Assembly (NCBI GenBank): GCA_034211175.1
Contig: JAXHUH010000239.1
Coordinates: 31,840 to 95,839 of the forward strand
Reading direction: 5' to 3'
DNA: 64,000 bases
Source: JAXHUH01 sp034211175
Lineage (GTDB): Bacteria; Actinomycetota; Acidimicrobiia; Acidimicrobiales; CAIXPF01
The translations under genes were made by a program, and so were the position numbers. Position 1 is the first letter of the stretch, and every line of letters starts with the position of its first letter. Positions 63,971 through 64,000 of the stretch are shown here, in pieces. The notes under the pieces are model-generated. The model worked only from the letters and a program-made list of their open reading frames with translations, was not told the DNA's origin and did not search any database.

Positions 63971-64000
63971 GGGCGCGGCGGGGGGGGGGGCGCCCCGCCG
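63971..64000 (+). terminator. GC-rich hairpin with a long G run at the window edge
   Basis: GCGGCGGGG and CGCCCCGCCG flank a run of about 12 G just after the peroxiredoxin stop. It could form a hairpin; a G run of this length may also be a sequencing or assembly weak point. Confidence 0.4.

Overview
The window is about 64 kb of very GC-rich chromosome with dense genes, many GTG starts and frequent 4-nt ATGA/GTGA stop-start overlaps. Several features point to an actinobacterium: HspR with a HAIR operator over dnaK, clpS next to a DUF2017 gene, an EtfD-type (Rv0338c-like) Fe-S reductase, a large BTAD/AAA regulator, an LPXTG surface protein and purA-purB coupling. I infer the class Acidimicrobiia; no rRNA or marker gene here proves it.

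Layout. (1) 66-5533: a cytochrome-oxidase-like cluster on the minus strand (subunits IV, III and I), then ctaB, with ctaA divergent. The subunit I homologue keeps the fold-defining motifs but has lost every heme and copper ligand, so it looks like a pseudo-oxidase. (2) 5670-7400: clpS, a DUF2017 gene, tRNA-Glu, tRNA-Asp and tRNA-Phe; a tandem repeat array that copies the tRNA-Phe 3' end follows. (3) 7408-8697: a lipase-like gene cut by one in-frame TAG. (4) 8783-22388: phosphonate metabolism. A PHO box precedes phnD-phnC-phnE (fused permease). After an ECF sigma/membrane-protein pair comes a minus-strand C-P lyase operon that starts with an inositol-monophosphatase-family gene and runs phnG-H-I-J-K-L-M; pyrE lies upstream of it. 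(5) 22850-29261: a conserved actinobacterial unknown, purA-purB, and two secreted or cell-wall proteins, one ending in LPRTG. (6) 29522-33779: hspR, dnaJ, grpE and dnaK with an upstream HAIR operator. (7) 33915-39419: gpmA, a membrane protein, a sigma-like protein, a coiled-coil protein, a VapBC pair and a secreted triple-FAS1 protein. (8) 39686-42796: nitrogen control: a PII protein, a GntR regulator, an ammonium transporter with a candidate GlnR box, and a winged-helix regulator. (9) 42987-46641: EtfD-like reductase, a hydrolase remnant, dcd and tRNA-Gly(CCC), then a second tRNA-linked repeat array. (10) 47486-54166: HelD with a zinc-ribbon insertion, a decayed response regulator, a less GC-rich stretch, an acetyltransferase, an MFS exporter and a LacI regulator. 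(11) 54212-63970: a CUT1-type ABC importer with a strong intercistronic hairpin, a CocE/NonD-type hydrolase, a 1310-residue regulator and a 1-Cys peroxiredoxin.

How the parts work together. PhnDCE would import phosphonates under phosphate control and PhnGHIJKLM would cleave the C-P bond. The usual downstream enzymes PhnN and PhnP are missing here, and the leading phosphatase-family gene is the obvious candidate to handle a phosphoribosyl product. The amt, PII and winged-helix genes form a nitrogen module. The strongest candidate for an undescribed system is the ligand-free oxidase-like complex beside intact heme A biosynthesis genes. The tRNA-linked repeat family, present at two tRNA loci about 40 kb apart, comes second.
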